The notes under the pieces were generated by a model. That model searched no databases. It was not told where the DNA came from and worked only from the letters and a program-made list of their open reading frames with translations. DNA of 64,000 bases from Symsagittifera roscoffensis (Eukaryota > Xenacoelomorpha > Acoela > Convolutidae): contig NC_087063.1 of the NCBI RefSeq assembly GCF_963678635.1, positions 16,495,006 to 16,559,005 on the forward strand, read 5' to 3'. Of the stretch, positions 27,760 through 38,276 are shown piece by piece. Every line of letters begins with the position of its first letter. Positions within the stretch are counted from its first letter, which is position 1. A program made the translations under genes and the position numbers.

Positions 27760-28359
27760 TTAAGAAATGATCTCTTGGTCGAATATTTTTTGCTGTTTGA
27801 GGCGATTTTCTAGTGTGGTCGAATTATTTATTAGTTTTTTGACAAGTGGGTTGAGTTTTGTAAAAAATTGTTGGGGGCAATTTTCATGGTGACTGGGAGG
27901 TCGTCTTTTTCTTTATTTTTGTTTGTCAAATGATCCGGGGTATGGTGAGATTTTTATACTTTAGGCTAATTAAAATCTTCATTTTGTTACTTTAGGCTAA
28001 GTTATCAAATTTGTTTTGGGGGTATTCTTGGTCTGAGTTGGGGAAATATTGTTGATCTTTGGGTTATTAGATAAGGGAGGGGTACGGTATTATGGTGATA
28101 TTTATTTTAGTTGTCAAGTTGGAGTGATTTGCTTATTTTTGACCTGGAGGTTGTAAAGTTATAGTTAGAGATGTGCCTGGAGTTCTAGATTATTCGTCTA
28201 ATTGATCTTAGTTTGAGTTAGAGAAAGTGGCGGATTGGATGAATCCTATTGGTCTATTTTGAACTAGAATTATTGCGTACTTGTGAGCATGTTATTTTGA
28301 AAAATTGAAATGAAAAATGTTACGGGGGTTTCAAGATTGTGAAGTATAAAATCTTAAAA
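27760..28359 (-). other. Spacer between gag-pol and downstream ORFs
   Basis: 600 bases without a gene. It contains two copies of TACTTTAGGCTAA (27957-27969 and 27988-28000). As the junction before the env region it is a candidate site for a splice acceptor, subgenomic promoter or internal ribosome entry element. None can be proven here. Confidence 0.4.
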
Positions 28360-31300
28360 TTACTTTTTAAATTCTACTTTCTTTAATATTTTAGATTGGG
28401 GGATGAACATTTTGTAATTTTTACGTGGTTGATTTCGGAGTCTTGTTGTTTTTCTATGTTCTGATTTGTCTATTTCTTCTTGGGTTATTATTTGTTCGGT
28501 CATTTTTCTATTTTTTCTTGGTTTTGGAGATTCTTTATGGTTTTGTGTATTGTTTTTGGTGGCGGTTGGTTTTGTGTTTTGATTTTCGGTGGGGTTATCA
28601 TTTTGTTCTGTGTTTTTCAGATGTGGTTCGTTTTGAATGATTTTTAATCCTGTGAAAGAATATAATTGAGTTAATTCGCGGAGTGCGTATTCTTTTGGGT
28701 AATAAGGTAATAGGTTGTTTCGATGTTGAACGATTTCTTTTTTGTTTGAGTCGATAATTTTATATGTGACATCAGTGGGTTTTGCAATTATTTGGTAGGG
28801 TCCTTTTCGGAGGGGTTGTAATTTTTTAGAAATTCCTTTTTGAGTATTAAAATTAGGTATTAAAACAAATGTTCCAATTTTTAAATCGGAAGCTGGTGTA
28901 AAGCGTGAATTGATTTGTTCATTTATGTTTTGTCTTTGTAATAACTTTTTCGTTATTTTTTGATAAATTTCATTGTGTTTCTTATCTCTATTTAAAATCC
29001 ATTCGGTGTGTGTGCCGGAGGCTAATTTAAGAATTTGTGGGTGATGAAAATGATCTTCATCGTGTGTATGTAAAGGTAGGTTATAACAAATTGAGTCTTT
29101 ATTTGGTTGACAATAACCTTGTGCGTTTTTATGAGAATTTGCTGTAAACATTATTGGTTTGCGTGGCTTTTGGTTGAAAACCATTTCGTATGGTGACATT
29201 CCTAAAGTTGTCGTAATTTGTGAATTATATGCTAAGGGAAATAATTTTACATCTGCTGACCATTCGGTATATTTTGTATCATTTCCGTTGATGATACATC
29301 TGAGATATTCTTGTAATGAACGGTTCATACCTTCGACTAAGCCGTTTGTCCAAGGTGCATGAGATGTACGTGGTTTGTGTTTAATGTTGTATAAATGACA
29401 TAGTGTTATTATTTCATTATTTATGAATTCTGTACCATTGTCTGTAACTAAAATTTCTGGTAGTCCGAATTTTGCTATCCAGTGTTCATAGAGTGTTGTG
29501 TAAGCATAATAAGCGTTACAATGTGGTACTGGGTTAAGTGCTACATAATGTGTAAATGCGTCAACAATTACCATAATGTAGGAGTTTCCTTCTGATGAGG
29601 GTGAAATTGGTCCTTTAGTATCAAATGAGATACGGTGATTAAAGTACAAACTTTGTCCTTTAAAATCTTGTTTTTGTGCTATTTGTTTTTGATTTGGGTA
29701 AGGTTTATTCAGTTGACATACTATACAATCATTGCATAGTACTTTTATCCAAATTGGTGCATTTGGAAAGTAAAAATTTTGCATAAAATTTGAATATGTT
29801 TTTTCTGATCCAGAGTGTCCTTTAATATTTTGTGTATGTGAAATATTAAAAGCTATAAGAATCATACTTATAGGGAGACATGGAACTGTAGATTCATTCA
29901 TGTTATACTCTAAAAGGTCTGTGTTTTCGTTAATTGTTGTGTTGTTAAATTTGCGAAAGTATCGGAGGAGTGTTTTGTTTCCTAGAATGGTTGAATCTGC
30001 TTTGATAGGTTTAGTTTTATATTTGTGCCATGATTTCAGTTGTCTAATTATCGGGTCAAGATTTTGATATTGTTTCAGTGTTGAAATTGTAATCGTATCT
30101 GTTGGGGGGAGAAAAATGTTTTCGATTTCTAATTTAGATAAGGGTATTGTATCAAGTGGGTCGTGAAGGTCAAAAACTTGATTTATTGTGTATTTTGAAT
30201 CATTTGTTTGTGGTCCTGATAAATTTATTTTATCAGTTAAATCTTCTTTTTCAATTAGTGGAAAATGGTCTTTTTTAGGCGGGTGTTGTTTTGTTCGTTT
30301 TTGTTGGGTGTTACTTTTTATCCATTGGGAATATGGGATTGGTTTGAAGGTTGATGTTCCAAGTAAATCAACTTCATAATGATTATTTTGACAATCTAAA
30401 TAAAGTGGAAAATGTTGTAAATTATTTATTTGTGATTGTTCAATATCAGTTTTAACTGCATATTTGCATTCTAATCGAGGTGATGTTTCGTTTTCTGCAA
30501 GGTAGAATTTTATATTTTTGGGTATTTCAACTGTTGTTTTTCGTGTAAGTAATTCAGGTGGTGTATTTCGACTTAAGGTGTCTGGTAATGCAAGATTTTT
30601 TCCTGCAGTCCAAACTATATGTAAGTTTGGAAATTTCATTAGAATTAGTTGAAATCTGTAAACTCGGTGGTTTGGGTTAGATTTCTGTGTGAAAAGAAAA
30701 ATGATTGGTTTGTGGTCTGTGAATAAAACTGTTGGATGTTTTGATCCAAGTATCAGAAATTCATATTCTGTCAGTGTATATATTATGGCTGTACATTCTC
30801 TCATTAGAGTTGAGAGTCGTAGCTCTGCTTGAGTGAATAATCGGGAATTTGCTGATATCAGGTTCATTTTATTTGTACCATTATGTGATTGTAATAGTGC
30901 TGCGCCGATGCCAAAGTTCGAAGCATCGCACATTGCATAAAATGGTTGATCAGGGTCTGGAATTGTGTTTGAAATTTGTTCAGTTAAAAGTTTCTTTATT
31001 TCTTCGAATCGTGCTTGATGTTCTGTATTCCATTCAAAATTATTTTGTTGTCTAAGGATGTTGTAAAATGGTCGTAGATATAATTGCATTTTATAAACAT
31101 ATTTACTTAAAAAGTTTAACATTCCAAGAAATTCTTGGATTTTCTTTTTATTTGTTGGTGGTTGAAGTTTTTGAATAGCGTCAATGCGTGATTTCAATGG
31201 AGTGATTGTTTTTCTTTCTATGTTATGTCCTAAGAATTTAACTCTTGTCAAAAAGAAGTGTGATTTATCGGGGGCGGCCTTCAGATTTTCGTTCTGAAGT

Positions 31301-34300
31301 ATTTGGTGGTATTTTTCTAAAACATTGAACATTTCGTCTTTTGTTTGTGATTGCATAAAAACATCGTCTAGATAGGTGATTGCGTTTTTCTTGAGTATTA
31401 GTGGTCTAAAAATTTTGCTCATAAAAGCTGAAAATGCTGCAGGTCCTATGGATATTCCATAGAATAAGCGGTTAAATTCGTATTGTTGGTTTCCGATAAC
31501 AAATTGTGTTAAACGTCGTGATTGTTCATCTAGTGGCATTTGATTGTATGCACTATTCATATCGGCGGTTGTAAAGTATTTGCCGTTTATTTTTGTTAAA
31601 ATAACTTGTATTGGTTCAATGGGCCAATTACATTTTGATTCATCTATAAGTGAATTGAGGTATCTAGCATCGAGAACGATTTTTAATGATTCTCCTTTAG
31701 CTAGAATGATAACGGGGTTGATGAATGTGTTGCCTTTTGGTTGTTCTTCTTTATTAACTGGTGATATAATATTGTACTGTTCTAAAATATCGAGTAATCT
31801 GTTTACTTTATCATGTAAGTGAATTGGTACTTTACTTGCTCTCTGTTTTTTGAAAACTGCGTCTGGTTTTAATGGGAGATGTAGTGATGAACTGATTTTG
31901 CCAACATCGAATTTTGATGTTGCATAGACTGATGAATATTTAATTAGCTGTTTGGCTAACTTTTCGAATTCGTCTTGTGTTATTTGTGAATGTTGGAAAT
32001 TAAACATTGTTAAAAATTTTTGTTGGTCCTCTGTGTAGTTACTGATGTTGAATGTAGGTTTGAAATATGGAGTTTTTGTGAAATAATCCGTATTTCTGTT
32101 TTCGTTACTTATTATATTATTTATAGATAATTCTTCATTAAGAATTGTAGATTGGCAAATATCTAGTAATTGGAGTATATTATTTACGCGATAGGCTTTT
32201 TCGTGTATTGGTGATATTGTAGCGTTGGTTTCACAATATCCTAAAAGTCCTAAAGGTAATGTTACTTGGTAAGGTGTGTTGTTATAGACATGTAAGGAAA
32301 TAATATCTGAATTCGAATTTTTCAAATATTTTATTGATGAGATTGTGATTTTGAAAAATTTATGAATAGGTTTGAATTCAAAATCTGACATATAAAATTT
32401 TTGTTTGTTTTGTTCTTTATCATATTGGTGAACTTGTTTGATTGAAAAATTATATATGTTTCCTGATAGTGGTTTCAGGTGTTTTCTTTGTTGGTTATAT
32501 ATTGGATAAAATTTTGAAAAGAATGGTGGTTGTTTGTTTAATCTTTGAAAAAATGTTAGGGATGTTTCTTTTGTTTTTGTATATTTATCTTTGATTAATA
32601 TTTTACTATTTAGGATGTTAATTGTTGGTATATACTTCGAAATAAATGGTATTCCAATGATATTATATTTAATATCAGTGATATGGAATATTTGTTTAAA
32701 TGGCTTGTTTAGAATTTTACTTTGCTCCATTGTTCTAGTAGGGAGGAGAAATAATTGGATTTTTCCGTAGTTTATCAATGTTGATCCTTGTGCTGTTGCT
32801 AGTTTGCTGGAGGTTTCAAGAGGTGTTAGCTTTGGATGTAAAGTTTTTATTTCATTCCATGTGGGAATGTTTATTATGTTTGATTCTGCTCCTGAATCAA
32901 TTAAAAAATCTATTTCAAGGTCTGGTGGTTGAAATTCTTTATTTCTTGGGCTTTCTAAGAGAAATGGTATTGTCCAAATTTTTTCTTTGGGTTGTTCTTT
33001 TTGTATATTTTGATAAATGTGGTTTGTATTCAAGCATTTTGTTTTGATATTTTTATTGGTTTGATTTGTAGTGTTAATCTCGTTTGTTTCTTGCGTCGTT
33101 GGTGTGGAATTTATGGGTGTAGTGTAATAATTTTGAAGAAATTCTGATTGATTTTCATATATATGTGATGGAAAGGGTTGTTCATATATGACAGATTCAT
33201 AGTCATTTTCGACTTTTATCATATTGATAGCAAGAGTGTTTTCAGTATCACTTTCTGAATCTGATGATGTACAGTTTATTTGATTGAGTTGTAACGTATC
33301 AGTTACTGTGTCATCAATACCTGGGGGGTCTGATGTTGTTTCTGGGTTAGCTTGTACTTGATTGATTTGTCTTTGATGTTTAGGTGTACTGCTTCTATGA
33401 CGATTATTAGAGTTATTATAGTGATTATTATTCCGGTGTGGTGATTGGGAATAATTTCTATAACGATTATTATAACTTGGGTGTCGATTTTGTGAATTAT
33501 TTCGCGATCTGTTTTGGTAATTATTGTTTGGTCTGTTATAGTTCGATCTATTATATGAGTTATTCCTTGATCGATTGTTCGGGTAATTCTGGTTTCGGTT
33601 GTTTGAATAACTTCTATTTCTATTATAGGAGTAGTTTCTATTCCTATTGTATGATGAATTTCGTGATTGGTTGTTTGGATAGTAGTTATTTCTTGATTGG
33701 GAATTAGATCTAGAAACAAATCGTTGTGTATTTGAATTTGATCTGGAATAGTTATTTCTACTATTTGGTCTATTGTAGTGATTTTGTGATGAGTTTTGTG
33801 TATTTCTTCGTTCTGGTGATCTTCCTCTATAACTTGAGTTATATGGGGATTGATTTCTTGTATAACTTGTATTGTTCGGAAGTGGTTTTCCTGAACTGTT
33901 GTTGCTGTATACATTTTTGTTTGGTAGATTTTGATCTTTTTTCATGTATTGATAGAATGATTTATTTGGTTCTTTGTATTTTTGAGGTTTATTTTGACTA
34001 TCTTGCTGTTTTTGTCTACATTCGGAAATACTATGTCCGTATCGGCGGCAATAATTACACCATTTTTTGAAAGATGGTTTGCCTTTAAAGTTCGGGTTCT
34101 TTTCGTAAATATTGAGTATTTCAGTGATTTTTTCAACGAGGTCTGTTTCTGATTCCTGTATATTATTAATATTAGTGGGAGTCGTTTCAATTTTGTTAAC
34201 GTATTGTAATTTCAGATTTTCCGTTTCTTCTAGTTTCATCGTGATTTCTGCTTGTTCTAATTTGTCTACTAGTTTTCGAAAATCTAAATCGGGTTCTCGA

Positions 34301-36582
34301 ATTGAAGAAGGATGGGATGCTCTCTTTTTTATTGCTATTTTCCTTAATTGTGGTGTTAAGGTCATCATTAAGATTTCTGTCATCTTTGTGTTTTTATAGT
34401 CATGTGTATTTAGTGAATATGCTTTTCGAACTAGTGTTTCGATTCGTACTGCTATTTGCTTGATGGTTTCGTTTGGTAATCTGCGAATTTCATTACATAA
34501 AACTCTTTGTTGTTGTTTGTTTCTTTCGGAGTCAAACATTTTTGAAAATTCCTGTGTAAACCTTTTCCAGTTTGATTTTATTTCTAAAGGTAGTACTGAA
34601 AACCATTTTTGGGCTGCGCCATCTAAGGTTGTTTGTATTAACGCTGTGCGTCGATGTATCCAATTTTGATGTAGTGGCGTATTAATTGGTTCAGGTCCAA
34701 TATTTAAAATCAGGTTTGCTGTTACTACATTTAAATAATCTTCTACAGAATATTCAGGGTCTGTTCCTGTGAAAACCATTAAAGGTTTGTTTGATGTTAT
34801 TGATGATCCACCCATAAGGTATGGATTCATTGTCATTTGTAATGATTCTGCTGCATTTGGCATTTGAGAAAAATTTGAAAGTTGGTTTCTTGTTATTTCA
34901 TGTTGTTGGAGATAATATGGGAGTGGTATTTCATTTTGCATTTGTGATGCTTGATACGAGTGTGCAGTCATTGGATTTTGTTGTTGAATTGGTTGAAAAG
35001 ATTGTGTATTAATTGGATTTTGTTGTTGAATTGGTTGTTGATGTTGTGCATCTATTGGTTGTGGAGAAAGATTTCTATGATTTGTACGTGTTCTCTGTAT
35101 TCCTTGTCTACGATATTCTTGAGTATTTTGTGCAAATATATCTGGTTGTAAGAAATCGTCATCTGAGGATAAATAATCCATTTGATAAGATGTTTGTTTT
35201 TTATTTTTATTCTGTTGAAAAAATGGGTAATTTTCACTGCGATCCTGTGGAGGATTTGGTTGAAAATTTTTGGAATTATATTGGGCCGTTGGGTTATCCC
35301 AGTTTCGAGGTTTTGTATATTGATCAAAATTCCTTTGTGGTTGATAATTTGTTTTTGATGGATGTGTATAATTATAATTATGGTCTGCAAAGTTGTTTCT
35401 AGTGAATGTTTTGCGTGTTTTTGATGGTATTGTCATGGGTCTGTATGTTTGGTAATCCATATGTGAGTATTTAGGGGCAACCGAAGGTTTAACGGTTGAT
35501 TGTAAGGTTACCTGTGTTTGTGAAGGATTTGTATTTCTTGGTGTTGTTAAATTTGGGCGTATTGGTGAAATACTTTGTTGTGTAGTTGTTGTGTGTACAA
35601 TTTCTTCATTTATGAAGTGTGATGGTGTCTGGATATCTTGTTGAGTAAGATTCGTAGTTCCATTGAGGTTTTCGTTGTGTATGACTGTCGAGTTTAAACT
35701 ATTATTTTGTGTATCGGGTAAAAATGTATTATAGTTTAATGGTGTTGCATCAATTGTTAATGGTATTACTCTTACATAATCTCTTATGTAAGATATTGTA
35801 CCTATTGCTTGACTTGAGATTGATTGTGGAAAGCTTATAAATGCGGGATGAGACCATTCGGGGTCCCAAACATAATCTGATTGTTCTGTGACAGCGGTAT
35901 CATCGTTCGAATTTTGGGGTCTAAAATTTTTTCTTGCTTGTGCAATTAAATCAATATTGTGTGTGAAATAATCTATTATGAACCATGCTAAAATTTTTTG
36001 TAAATCGTGTTTGGTATGTTGTGAAACGTCGTCTTTCGTGAAATTTTCTTTAATGATGTTTAAATAACTAGAGAGTAGTGTGATTTCATGTCGTACTTTC
36101 AAATGTTTAGATGTTTCTGTCGGTGAGACATTTGTTAGTGGGATTTCGTTTTCTAATATCGAAATATAACTATATATTATTGCGAAAACTTCATTGGTGA
36201 ATATGGAGTTTGCTCTTTGTGAGTTTTGGTATTGGATGCTTTTTATATATTCTGAAAAAACTTTTGAAAATTCTAAATCAAGATCGTCTGTTTGTATAGT
36301 ATATGTTCTATTATTATGGTTTGGTGAGGTGAATTCTATAGAGTAGATTCCATACTGTTGTGTTATGTTGCATATATCTTTTAGATAGTGATCTATGATT
36401 TGTCTTTTGATTTTTACATCGGGGAACTCTGTTTTACATGGACTGATTCCGGGTTCAAATAAGTTTACGAGTAAATTTTGACAAAATATGTGTTGTCCTC
36501 TATCAGTATCTGCATCTACTATAAAAGGAAAGATTTCATCATCATCTGGAGTTTCGTCACCTGGAGTGTGCGTTGAGCTCAT
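28360..36582 (-). CDS. gag-pol: Fused Gag-Pol polyprotein, 2740 aa (Ty3/gypsy)
   Basis: A single uninterrupted ORF. Residues 1-600 are an unusual long N-terminal region, Gln/Asn/Pro-rich from about 280. A Ty3-type capsid domain lies at about 610-760 and a zinc knuckle (CNYCRRYGHSISEC) at about 841-854. About 200 residues very rich in Asn, Arg, Ser and Tyr follow. The aspartic protease (FLIDSGAES) is near 1225. Reverse transcriptase is at about 1580-1760 with YLDD near 1737, and RNase H at about 1860-1980 (DHKPIIFLF near 1956). The integrase has HHCC zinc binding at about 2250-2290 and a catalytic core D near 2320 (SFDTKGPIS), D near 2377 (VTDNGTEF) and E near 2413 (GLVEGMNRS), followed by an SH3-like C-terminal domain. 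Gag and Pol share one frame, so their ratio must be set by another means. Confidence 0.95.
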   Translation of the reverse strand: MSSTHTPGDETPDDDEIFPFIVDADTDRGQHIFCQNLLVNLFEPGISPCKTEFPDVKIKRQIIDHYLKDICNITQQYGIYSIEFTSPNHNNRTYTIQTDDLDLEFSKVFSEYIKSIQYQNSQRANSIFTNEVFAIIYSYISILENEIPLTNVSPTETSKHLKVRHEITLLSSYLNIIKENFTKDDVSQHTKHDLQKILAWFIIDYFTHNIDLIAQARKNFRPQNSNDDTAVTEQSDYVWDPEWSHPAFISFPQSISSQAIGTISYIRDYVRVIPLTIDATPLNYNTFLPDTQNNSLNSTVIHNENLNGTTNLTQQDIQTPSHFINEEIVHTTTTQQSISPIRPNLTTPRNTNPSQTQVTLQSTVKPSVAPKYSHMDYQTYRPMTIPSKTRKTFTRNNFADHNYNYTHPSKTNYQPQRNFDQYTKPRNWDNPTAQYNSKNFQPNPPQDRSENYPFFQQNKNKKQTSYQMDYLSSDDDFLQPDIFAQNTQEYRRQGIQRTRTNHRNLSPQPIDAQHQQPIQQQNPINTQSFQPIQQQNPMTAHSYQASQMQNEIPLPYYLQQHEITRNQLSNFSQMPNAAESLQMTMNPYLMGGSSITSNKPLMVFTGTDPEYSVEDYLNVVTANLILNIGPEPINTPLHQNWIHRRTALIQTTLDGAAQKWFSVLPLEIKSNWKRFTQEFSKMFDSERNKQQQRVLCNEIRRLPNETIKQIAVRIETLVRKAYSLNTHDYKNTKMTEILMMTLTPQLRKIAIKKRASHPSSIREPDLDFRKLVDKLEQAEITMKLEETENLKLQYVNKIETTPTNINNIQESETDLVEKITEILNIYEKNPNFKGKPSFKKWCNYCRRYGHSISECRQKQQDSQNKPQKYKEPNKSFYQYMKKDQNLPNKNVYSNNSSGKPLPNNTSYTRNQSPYNSSYRGRSPERRNTQNSSQNHYNRPNSRNNYSRSNSNTQRFVSRSNSQSRNNYYPNNQSRNSSYNRNRNYSYNRNRSYSNNRNQNYPNNRSRNNSYNRSNYNRPNNNYQNRSRNNSQNRHPSYNNRYRNYSQSPHRNNNHYNNSNNRHRSSTPKHQRQINQVQANPETTSDPPGIDDTVTDTLQLNQINCTSSDSESDTENTLAINMIKVENDYESVIYEQPFPSHIYENQSEFLQNYYTTPINSTPTTQETNEINTTNQTNKNIKTKCLNTNHIYQNIQKEQPKEKIWTIPFLLESPRNKEFQPPDLEIDFLIDSGAESNIINIPTWNEIKTLHPKLTPLETSSKLATAQGSTLINYGKIQLFLLPTRTMEQSKILNKPFKQIFHITDIKYNIIGIPFISKYIPTINILNSKILIKDKYTKTKETSLTFFQRLNKQPPFFSKFYPIYNQQRKHLKPLSGNIYNFSIKQVHQYDKEQNKQKFYMSDFEFKPIHKFFKITISSIKYLKNSNSDIISLHVYNNTPYQVTLPLGLLGYCETNATISPIHEKAYRVNNILQLLDICQSTILNEELSINNIISNENRNTDYFTKTPYFKPTFNISNYTEDQQKFLTMFNFQHSQITQDEFEKLAKQLIKYSSVYATSKFDVGKISSSLHLPLKPDAVFKKQRASKVPIHLHDKVNRLLDILEQYNIISPVNKEEQPKGNTFINPVIILAKGESLKIVLDARYLNSLIDESKCNWPIEPIQVILTKINGKYFTTADMNSAYNQMPLDEQSRRLTQFVIGNQQYEFNRLFYGISIGPAAFSAFMSKIFRPLILKKNAITYLDDVFMQSQTKDEMFNVLEKYHQILQNENLKAAPDKSHFFLTRVKFLGHNIERKTITPLKSRIDAIQKLQPPTNKKKIQEFLGMLNFLSKYVYKMQLYLRPFYNILRQQNNFEWNTEHQARFEEIKKLLTEQISNTIPDPDQPFYAMCDASNFGIGAALLQSHNGTNKMNLISANSRLFTQAELRLSTLMRECTAIIYTLTEYEFLILGSKHPTVLFTDHKPIIFLFTQKSNPNHRVYRFQLILMKFPNLHIVWTAGKNLALPDTLSRNTPPELLTRKTTVEIPKNIKFYLAENETSPRLECKYAVKTDIEQSQINNLQHFPLYLDCQNNHYEVDLLGTSTFKPIPYSQWIKSNTQQKRTKQHPPKKDHFPLIEKEDLTDKINLSGPQTNDSKYTINQVFDLHDPLDTIPLSKLEIENIFLPPTDTITISTLKQYQNLDPIIRQLKSWHKYKTKPIKADSTILGNKTLLRYFRKFNNTTINENTDLLEYNMNESTVPCLPISMILIAFNISHTQNIKGHSGSEKTYSNFMQNFYFPNAPIWIKVLCNDCIVCQLNKPYPNQKQIAQKQDFKGQSLYFNHRISFDTKGPISPSSEGNSYIMVIVDAFTHYVALNPVPHCNAYYAYTTLYEHWIAKFGLPEILVTDNGTEFINNEIITLCHLYNIKHKPRTSHAPWTNGLVEGMNRSLQEYLRCIINGNDTKYTEWSADVKLFPLAYNSQITTTLGMSPYEMVFNQKPRKPIMFTANSHKNAQGYCQPNKDSICYNLPLHTHDEDHFHHPQILKLASGTHTEWILNRDKKHNEIYQKITKKLLQRQNINEQINSRFTPASDLKIGTFVLIPNFNTQKGISKKLQPLRKGPYQIIAKPTDVTYKIIDSNKKEIVQHRNNLLPYYPKEYALRELTQLYSFTGLKIIQNEPHLKNTEQNDNPTENQNTKPTATKNNTQNHKESPKPRKNRKMTEQIITQEEIDKSEHRKTTRLRNQPRKNYKMFIPQSKILKKVEFKK

Positions 36583-37024
36583 TTTTTCGTTCGATGACTG
36601 TCAATATGTAATTATTAATGTGTCGAATTGGTTGATTCCAATTGTATAGATGTACTGGTTTGTGTTTGTACTGCTTTTTTATTCTTCTTTTTCCTCTTTG
36701 TGATGAATTTGAAGTTGTTTCTGAGTCAGAAAAATATAATTGATCGTGAAGTGGGTAATTTTTATCTATTGATTCTTTTAGTTTGTAAAGTTCGTCTAAA
36801 CTGTTGGTTTCTGATTCTGAAAATGCGTTTCGGTTTTTTGAAAATCTTTTTCGTGTTATTTGTCTTTGTTTAGTTATTATTTTCCTCTTTAGTGTTTGTC
36901 GTTTTGTTCGAATGTATCCAACTGTTTGTGTATGAGGTGTGATTACAAGGTCGTATTTTTTGTTATCTATTTCACAATTGTGTAAAATGATTGTTTGTTT
37001 ATTTCCTAGGTTTTTAAATGACAT
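36557..37024 (-). CDS. Retroelement ORF1, basic 155-aa protein
   Basis: The first long ORF of the element, ending inside the start of gag-pol (26-base overlap in another frame). The protein is strongly basic, with two clusters (KRQTLKRKIITKQRQITRKR at about residues 41-60, and RGKRRIKKQYKHK at about 110-122) and a Ser/Asp/Glu segment between them. Arginine-rich short proteins in complex retroviruses act in RNA export or transcription, but I see no homology. An RNA-binding or nuclear regulatory role is only a suggestion. It may instead be an extra N-terminal Gag module joined to gag-pol by frameshifting at the overlap. Confidence 0.65.
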   Translation of the reverse strand: MSFKNLGNKQTIILHNCEIDNKKYDLVITPHTQTVGYIRTKRQTLKRKIITKQRQITRKRFSKNRNAFSESETNSLDELYKLKESIDKNYPLHDQLYFSDSETTSNSSQRGKRRIKKQYKHKPVHLYNWNQPIRHINNYILTVIERKNELNAHSR

Positions 37025-38249
37025 AAGGTTTAGAATGACGGATGCAAAAAGTTGTTAAATGATTTCTATTTTCTTAAACTGTTAGTTCTTACGATTTTTT
37101 GGTTAGCTTAACCTGGGTCTATTTGTTCAGGGTTGGAGAGAAAAGTATATCGATTCCGAAGAATGATTTTTACTTTCTCGTGACTAGTATAAGCTAAGGT
37201 GTTAACTTACTTAATCTTACTTAGGGGTAGTGATTGTGTTCAAGGGTTGGAGAATAGTAAATCGATCCACAAGGTTCAGGTATAATTAGAACGCGAGTAG
37301 TTCGTTAGATACTATTTTAAACTTACTAAGTCTAAGATTTATCCTGGGTCTGGTAAGAGGGGGGGTCAAGTGAAGGATGAATAACCGAAGTTCTTCACTG
37401 TTTATCCTAATTTGAATGATTAGTTTTGTTTAAAAATTTCTATTAGTCTTGGGTCTTTAGAAAAGGTTGGGTAGTGAATCGACGTTTGAGGTCGTTAGAC
37501 ACTAATTAAGTGGGTGGGGGAGAACAAAGTTGTTCTGTTTGATCCAAGGATAAGCCTTGATGATCAAATTTAAAATTTAATTAAGTAGAAAATGATTTAA
37601 GATCCAAGGATAAGCCTTGATGATCTGGTTTTAAAATTAAGTGAATTTAAGTTTTAATAAAGTTTTAAATGTGTGTAAAGGAAAGATTTAGTGTTTTATG
37701 ATGTTAGTGAGTTGATGATTGCTGTTATGTTTTAGATGATGAAGCTGGAACAACAGGATGATTTATGATTACTAACCATTTATTGTCATGCTACTAATTT
37801 TTATTTTTATTTTCCAATAAATATTTTTCAAACATGTTTTGTATATTACTGCAGAGTTTTAGGAAAACGATCTTAGATCTTTTTATCAATCGTTATTGTA
37901 TAATATTAATTTTGTTTAGCGCCTGAAATGATTTTGAAGAGTAACTTCAAGGTTTTATGTTTGCAAATGGAAATCTAAATTCATTGCAAGTAGTATTCGA
38001 AATATAAAAGTTTGTTCTGGCTTTTGCCGAACTATCATATAACTATACGGCAAGTTTCTACTTTGTCGTATGTCGTCTTTGGTTCGAGGTCTTCTTCCAA
38101 TTCCGGGTAGTTCTATTATGGTTCGGAATATTGGCTCTGATCTATTGAGTCGGAGAGACATTTCAATTAAATTATTGTCGTATAACATTTTGTAAATGTT
38201 TTTGTCTAATTTCTAATCTATTTTTGGTTAATTCTAATCTAGTAAGGTC
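37025..38249 (-). promoter_or_regulatory. Retroelement leader with repeats and hairpins
   Basis: About 1.2 kb between primer binding site and first long ORF. Two identical 25-base copies of a word beginning GATCCAAGGATAAGCC lie at 37541-37565 and 37601-37625, 60 bases apart. Each can form a CAAGG/CCTTG hairpin. Imperfect longer repeats with a GGGTTGGAGA core followed by an ATCGAT-type word occur near 37130 and 37235. Such leaders in retroelements hold packaging or dimerisation signals and splice donors; which applies here is unknown. A 77-residue frame at 37955-38188 on the element strand starts with ATG and could be a short upstream ORF, but has no recognisable feature. Confidence 0.5.
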
Positions 38250-38276
38250 TTGTTCGAGACTTATGGTCGCACCAGA
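38250..38276 (-). promoter_or_regulatory. Primer binding site
   Basis: Two bases inside the 5' LTR, the element strand reads TGGTGCGACCATAAGTC. Read on the plus strand this region ends in ACCA and is preceded by GTTCGAGAC, as the T-loop and 3' acceptor end of a tRNA would be, so a tRNA 3' end can prime minus-strand DNA synthesis. I could not assign the tRNA species, and the spacing between the T-loop and CCA is about one base short of canonical. Confidence 0.75.

Noticed and set aside
33303-33914. 203-aa frame on the element strand
   Set aside because: It is open only because the N/R/S/Y repeat codons of gag-pol leave another phase open. Its composition is an out-of-phase translation of the same repeats.
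38250-38276. A tRNA gene fragment at the LTR edge
   Set aside because: Only the 3' tRNA-like sequence is present, two bases from the LTR, which is exactly what a primer binding site looks like.
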